This document shows, one piece after another, positions 20,729 through 23,375 of a stretch of DNA of 23,375 nucleotides. Source of the DNA: a virus; IMG/VR virus record IMGVR_UViG_3300028654_000491, positions 1-23,375 of that record, one strand, 5' to 3'. Numbering within the stretch: the first letter of the stretch is position 1; each line of letters starts with the position of its first letter. The notes beneath the pieces are model-generated. The model ran no database searches and was not told where the DNA came from. It was given only the letters and a program-made list of their open reading frames with translations. The position numbers were made by a program, and so were the translations under genes.

Positions 20729-22207
20729 TTATCCATTCTTAAGTCTAGCTCTGATCTGTTCAAATGTTTCTTCATTAAGTAGCATACCATCCTTAAAGAT
20801 AGGTCGCAACATATCTACAGAAAGTTCAGAATCCAGACTATGGCCATCGCTATAGGTGATCTTTCCACTAGTCCTGTAAACAAGAACTTTTCCCTTTTGT
20901 GACTTCTTGATGCCGTCATCAGTTTTGGGATTTTTGAAGATCTGTTTTTCTACCCCATCAACGACACAAGATGTTGATTTTAAAGCAAAACCAAACGTAT
21001 CTCTGGTATTATACTGGTACGAAAAAGATCCAATTCCCAATACCACATTAATGGAAGCAAATCCTTTTTCGGCAAGACGGTTGATGATTTCCTCTGCACG
21101 TCGTAGCGTAATGGCATCACCGTAGATAAGGCCAATATGGGAATCGAGAAGTTTATAACCTTTCTCGGTAACGGTACCGCCAAAGATATCCCAGAGAGCT
21201 TCTACTGCACCCTTACGTTCGAGTTCAGTTTTTCCTTCTGGATCTCCGCAAACAACTAGGACCGGATCGCCAGAATCTGGACGAATAACAACCCTATCAC
21301 CAAGAGGGCCACCATTGCGGGCCATGATTTTTTCCTTAAGGGCTGGAATAACTCGACCAATCACATCCCAGAAATCATAACCATCAGAGACGATGGAAAC
21401 AAATCCACTATGGTGAACCTTTGAAAGCATATTGTCTAAATATGCCATATCGTCACCGTAAACGCATTGAATACTATGTTCAGTTGCTGGGATTGAAGTG
21501 CCAACAAGTTCTTTTTCCACATTAGCACCATAGTAATACTCGGCTGCCAAAATAGCAGGGATAGTATCCGTGCCAGCAAAAGATAACAAATGACCAAGAC
21601 CCGTATTAGTAGCCATTTCTAGGCCGCCCATTCCCCTCATGGAGAAATCGTGCCCTTGAAATTGAACAAAATCAGTATTGCCAACTGTCCTCATTGCGGC
21701 ATCATCAAGAAGTTTGCGATACTCATGTGCAATAGTAGCCGCTGTATAAGCGGGCCATAGTTCACAAGACAGAAGGGTTTCAACATAGTTTGTGAGCCAG
21801 AAAAATCTGGGATCAGTATTTTGAATGGTTAAAGTAGGAACTCTCAAGGGAACAACAGTACCTTCTGCAACTCCTTTAATGAGCAACGGTAGATAGCCAA
21901 GATCGTGTAGCGCTTCAATGTGACTAACATCTGGATCAGCAACACCAAGGGTACACTTGACGATTCTAGCATATTCAGCAGCCACTTCTGCTTTTGGTCT
22001 AGAAAAGAAATTTTCTTGAAAGAAGTCATTTAGAAACTTGACCACTCTTTGATTTCCAAAAACAACTACCTCATTAACATCCTTCATTCTAGAAGCGCGG
22101 GGCGTCCACGTAGAATAAACGACTTCGGTCTTATTTGGATACATCAATCTGTGCGAAAGTTTATAAAAATCACACAGTAGCATTGCTGACATTTTGAAAG
22201 TTTTCAT
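20729..22207 (-). CDS. NAMPT/NadV-like nicotinamide transferase (possible Namat of NARP1)
   Basis: This 492-aa protein is the full length of nicotinamide phosphoribosyltransferase and keeps its active site: LCDFYKLSH (11-19), QGHDFSMRG with D187, PATEHS with the catalytic His H244 (human H247), VSDGYD (273-278), VIRPDSGDP with R309 and D311, and KSTSCVVDG in the C-terminal part. NAMPT makes NMN from nicotinamide and PRPP. In the phage NARP1 pathway a homologue (Namat) instead joins nicotinamide to ADP-ribose pyrophosphate, making NAD+ directly. The neighbouring Prs-like gene is what both pathways would need, and motif reading alone does not separate them. An AGGAGAT ribosome site lies before ATG 22207, 27 bases after the Prs-like gene. 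Confidence 0.93.
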   Translation of the reverse strand: MKTFKMSAMLLCDFYKLSHRLMYPNKTEVVYSTWTPRASRMKDVNEVVVFGNQRVVKFLNDFFQENFFSRPKAEVAAEYARIVKCTLGVADPDVSHIEALHDLGYLPLLIKGVAEGTVVPLRVPTLTIQNTDPRFFWLTNYVETLLSCELWPAYTAATIAHEYRKLLDDAAMRTVGNTDFVQFQGHDFSMRGMGGLEMATNTGLGHLLSFAGTDTIPAILAAEYYYGANVEKELVGTSIPATEHSIQCVYGDDMAYLDNMLSKVHHSGFVSIVSDGYDFWDVIGRVIPALKEKIMARNGGPLGDRVVIRPDSGDPVLVVCGDPEGKTELERKGAVEALWDIFGGTVTEKGYKLLDSHIGLIYGDAITLRRAEEIINRLAEKGFASINVVLGIGSFSYQYNTRDTFGFALKSTSCVVDGVEKQIFKNPKTDDGIKKSQKGKVLVYRTSGKITYSDGHSLDSELSVDMLRPIFKDGMLLNEETFEQIRARLKNG

Positions 22208-22234
22208 ATTATAATCTCCTATATATGAAATAGT

Positions 22235-23008
22235 TTACTCACTCTTTTCTCCATCCTGAGTGAATATACGGTTGATCCCTGAATCTTTGAGAGTTTTCAA
22301 ACCTTTTGAAAATATCCCATGAGTGACAAAGAGATTTACCTCTTTAGCACCTGCAGCCAAGAGATCTTTGGCTAACAATTTGAAAGTCATTCCACCATCG
22401 CATATATCATCGATAATCATAATACTTTTTCCAACAATATTGCCAAGATTACCTAAATCATTGATCAATTTATAACTAGTGATATTGCCGGTAAGTTGAT
22501 CGCGGACTTTTTCTCCATGAATATGTGGTTGAGAAAATTGATACATTGGGACGTATTTACAGTAGGCTCCGTCGTCTGGATAACAAACTACATCTGTTTT
22601 ACAAGTAAACATAACAGAATTGATATAGTCTTGAGGATACCATTCTTCGCAATTGTGTATTAATGTAGACGCAACTGGACTATGCGGATCGACGATTGTA
22701 ACTTTTTGAAAATTTAAAGAATTAAGTAATTTTGCAAAGGTAGTTAAGGCAAAAGTGGTATCATTTGATACTTCCTTATCTTGCCTACCGTATGGCAAAT
22801 AATGCATTGTTAATTTGGAATACAATACGTTATAATAATCTAGAAGAGTCTTTAACTGAGCCAAATGAAGAAATTCGCCCTCGTTTTCGAAGATCCACAC
22901 TACTTTAGCAACAACATAGCCGGTTGGGATATTTTTTACTTTCCAAATTTGAGAGGTCTTGTCGGGAAAAATGGTAGGAACAATTTTTTCATCATTAAGA
23001 TAAATCAT
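22235..23008 (-). CDS. PRPP-synthetase-like kinase (possible Adps of NARP1)
   Basis: This 257-aa protein is clearly shorter than cellular ribose-phosphate pyrophosphokinase (about 315 aa) but keeps its core: LPYGRQDK (71-78, the ATP-binding PYxRQD segment), DPHS (107-110), GEKVRD with K167 and R169 matching the flexible-loop Lys and Arg, and the PRPP loop MIIDDICDGGMT (197-208). Cellular Prs turns ribose-5-phosphate into PRPP. In NARP1 the homologue (Adps) puts pyrophosphate on ADP-ribose. The shortening and the divergent N-terminus (1-60) fit a specialised enzyme. AAGGAG precedes ATG 23008. It is the first gene behind an extended -10 promoter and is followed by the NAMPT-like gene. Confidence 0.9.
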   Translation of the reverse strand: MIYLNDEKIVPTIFPDKTSQIWKVKNIPTGYVVAKVVWIFENEGEFLHLAQLKTLLDYYNVLYSKLTMHYLPYGRQDKEVSNDTTFALTTFAKLLNSLNFQKVTIVDPHSPVASTLIHNCEEWYPQDYINSVMFTCKTDVVCYPDDGAYCKYVPMYQFSQPHIHGEKVRDQLTGNITSYKLINDLGNLGNIVGKSIMIIDDICDGGMTFKLLAKDLLAAGAKEVNLFVTHGIFSKGLKTLKDSGINRIFTQDGEKSE

Positions 23009-23084
23009 ATAGGCTCCTTATCTTAGGTCTACGAAGCATCCACATCAATCTAGGATAACTTAGCAAACCTGCCTTACACTTAAG

Positions 23085-23093
23085 ATTATATCA
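23085..23093 (-). promoter_or_regulatory. Extended -10 promoter of the Prs-NAMPT operon
   Basis: The minus strand reads TGATATAAT, a perfect TGnTATAAT, 77 bases before the Prs-like start codon. No good -35 box is visible, which extended -10 promoters tolerate. It is the best host-type -10 in the window, suggesting early expression. Confidence 0.65.
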
Positions 23094-23115
23094 CAGTCCA
23101 AATTTAAAGCTATAG

Positions 23116-23149
23116 AAAAAACAAAAACCGCCTTTTTTAAGGGCGGTTT
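23116..23149 (-). terminator. Rho-independent terminator of the right-edge gene
   Basis: On the minus strand AAACCGCC (23149-23142), a 9-base loop and GGCGGTTT (23132-23125) form an 8-bp stem followed by TTGTTTTTT. It separates the right-edge gene from the NAD operon promoter. There is no T-run on the plus side. Confidence 0.85.
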
Positions 23150-23179
23150 AAGATCTCTACTTACCATGGGTAAGAAAGG

Positions 23180-23375
23180 CTATTTTGTACGAGCGTTGAT
23201 GTGTTCGTGGATCGACTCTCTGCTTCCACCAGTATGGGCGGGCAAATTAACCTTATAATTCTGACCTTTAGGCGTTTTAACAGCCCAGGTATGGAAATTG
23301 TGGTCTTTAGTAGGAGGCGAAAGCTTACGATAAGTATGGCCTTTATGTTCTCCTAATGAGGGGTGTCCCTTAGGA
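23180..23375 (-). CDS. Basic His-rich hypothetical protein (N-terminus beyond window)
   Basis: This is the last 64 codons of a gene that enters from the right edge and stops with TAG 23182-23180. The visible part is basic and rich in His, Lys, Pro and Gly (GHPSLGEHKGHTYRKLSPP), followed by a likely beta hairpin WAVKTPKGQNYKVNLP and a helix SRESIHEHINARTK. There is no internal Met, so the start is off the window. I do not recognise it; the composition would suit nucleic acid binding. A strong terminator follows 31 bases later. Confidence 0.6.
   Translation of the reverse strand, partial: PKGHPSLGEHKGHTYRKLSPPTKDHNFHTWAVKTPKGQNYKVNLPAHTGGSRESIHEHINARTK

Overview
The window is a piece of a large tailed-phage (Caudoviricetes) genome. 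It holds a large terminase subunit, a portal protein, a Mu gpF-like head protein, a phage-type sigma factor, a UvsW-like helicase, an SbcD/gp47-like nuclease and an M15 endolysin. The DNA is AT-rich, genes are tightly packed with ATGA overlaps, and TTG and GTG starts occur. A GroEL-like chaperonin, an ATP-dependent DNA ligase and several metabolic genes point to a big, jumbo-type phage. The host cannot be named. A c-type cytochrome and a ClpP-like protein, both with apparent signal peptides, suggest a host that exports proteins and can attach haem to cytochrome c.

Layout. 1-5289 (minus strand) is a replication, recombination and late-transcription operon: UvsW-like helicase, sigma factor, a 106-aa unknown, SbcD-like nuclease, a 118-aa unknown, an HTH protein (possible small terminase) and a truncated exported ClpP-like protein. 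5349-14585 (plus) is a head and packaging operon: chaperonin, small Cys protein, TerL interrupted by a LAGLIDADG intein, a beta-rich virion protein, portal, a Q/G/P-rich portal-adjacent protein and a Mu gpF-like protein. 14582-19495 (minus) is accessory: small membrane proteins, a SemiSWEET-like protein, a cytochrome c, DNA ligase, an endonuclease VII-type HNH protein and a 2OG-Fe(II) oxygenase. It also holds about 1.2 kb of non-coding, hairpin-rich DNA. 19501-20166 (plus) holds an M15 endolysin and a DUF6527-like zinc protein. 20266-23116 (minus) holds a PRPP-synthetase-like and a NAMPT-like gene behind a strong extended -10 promoter, followed by small genes. A truncated basic protein with its own terminator lies at the right edge.

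Two things stand out. First, the adjacent Prs-like and NAMPT-like genes have the gene composition of the phage NAD+ reconstitution pathway NARP1 (Adps plus Namat), which rebuilds NAD+ from ADP-ribose and nicotinamide after host defences destroy it; ordinary PRPP-to-NMN salvage is the alternative. Second, at least four minus-strand non-coding elements share a family signature. Each starts GCTGGYGR, is followed at once by a small hairpin, and ends with the complementary strand of the first helix. Two of them have conventional promoters whose predicted start lies at or within about two bases of the element's first base, and they sit directly upstream of the cytochrome c and oxygenase genes. I could not match them to a known RNA family.
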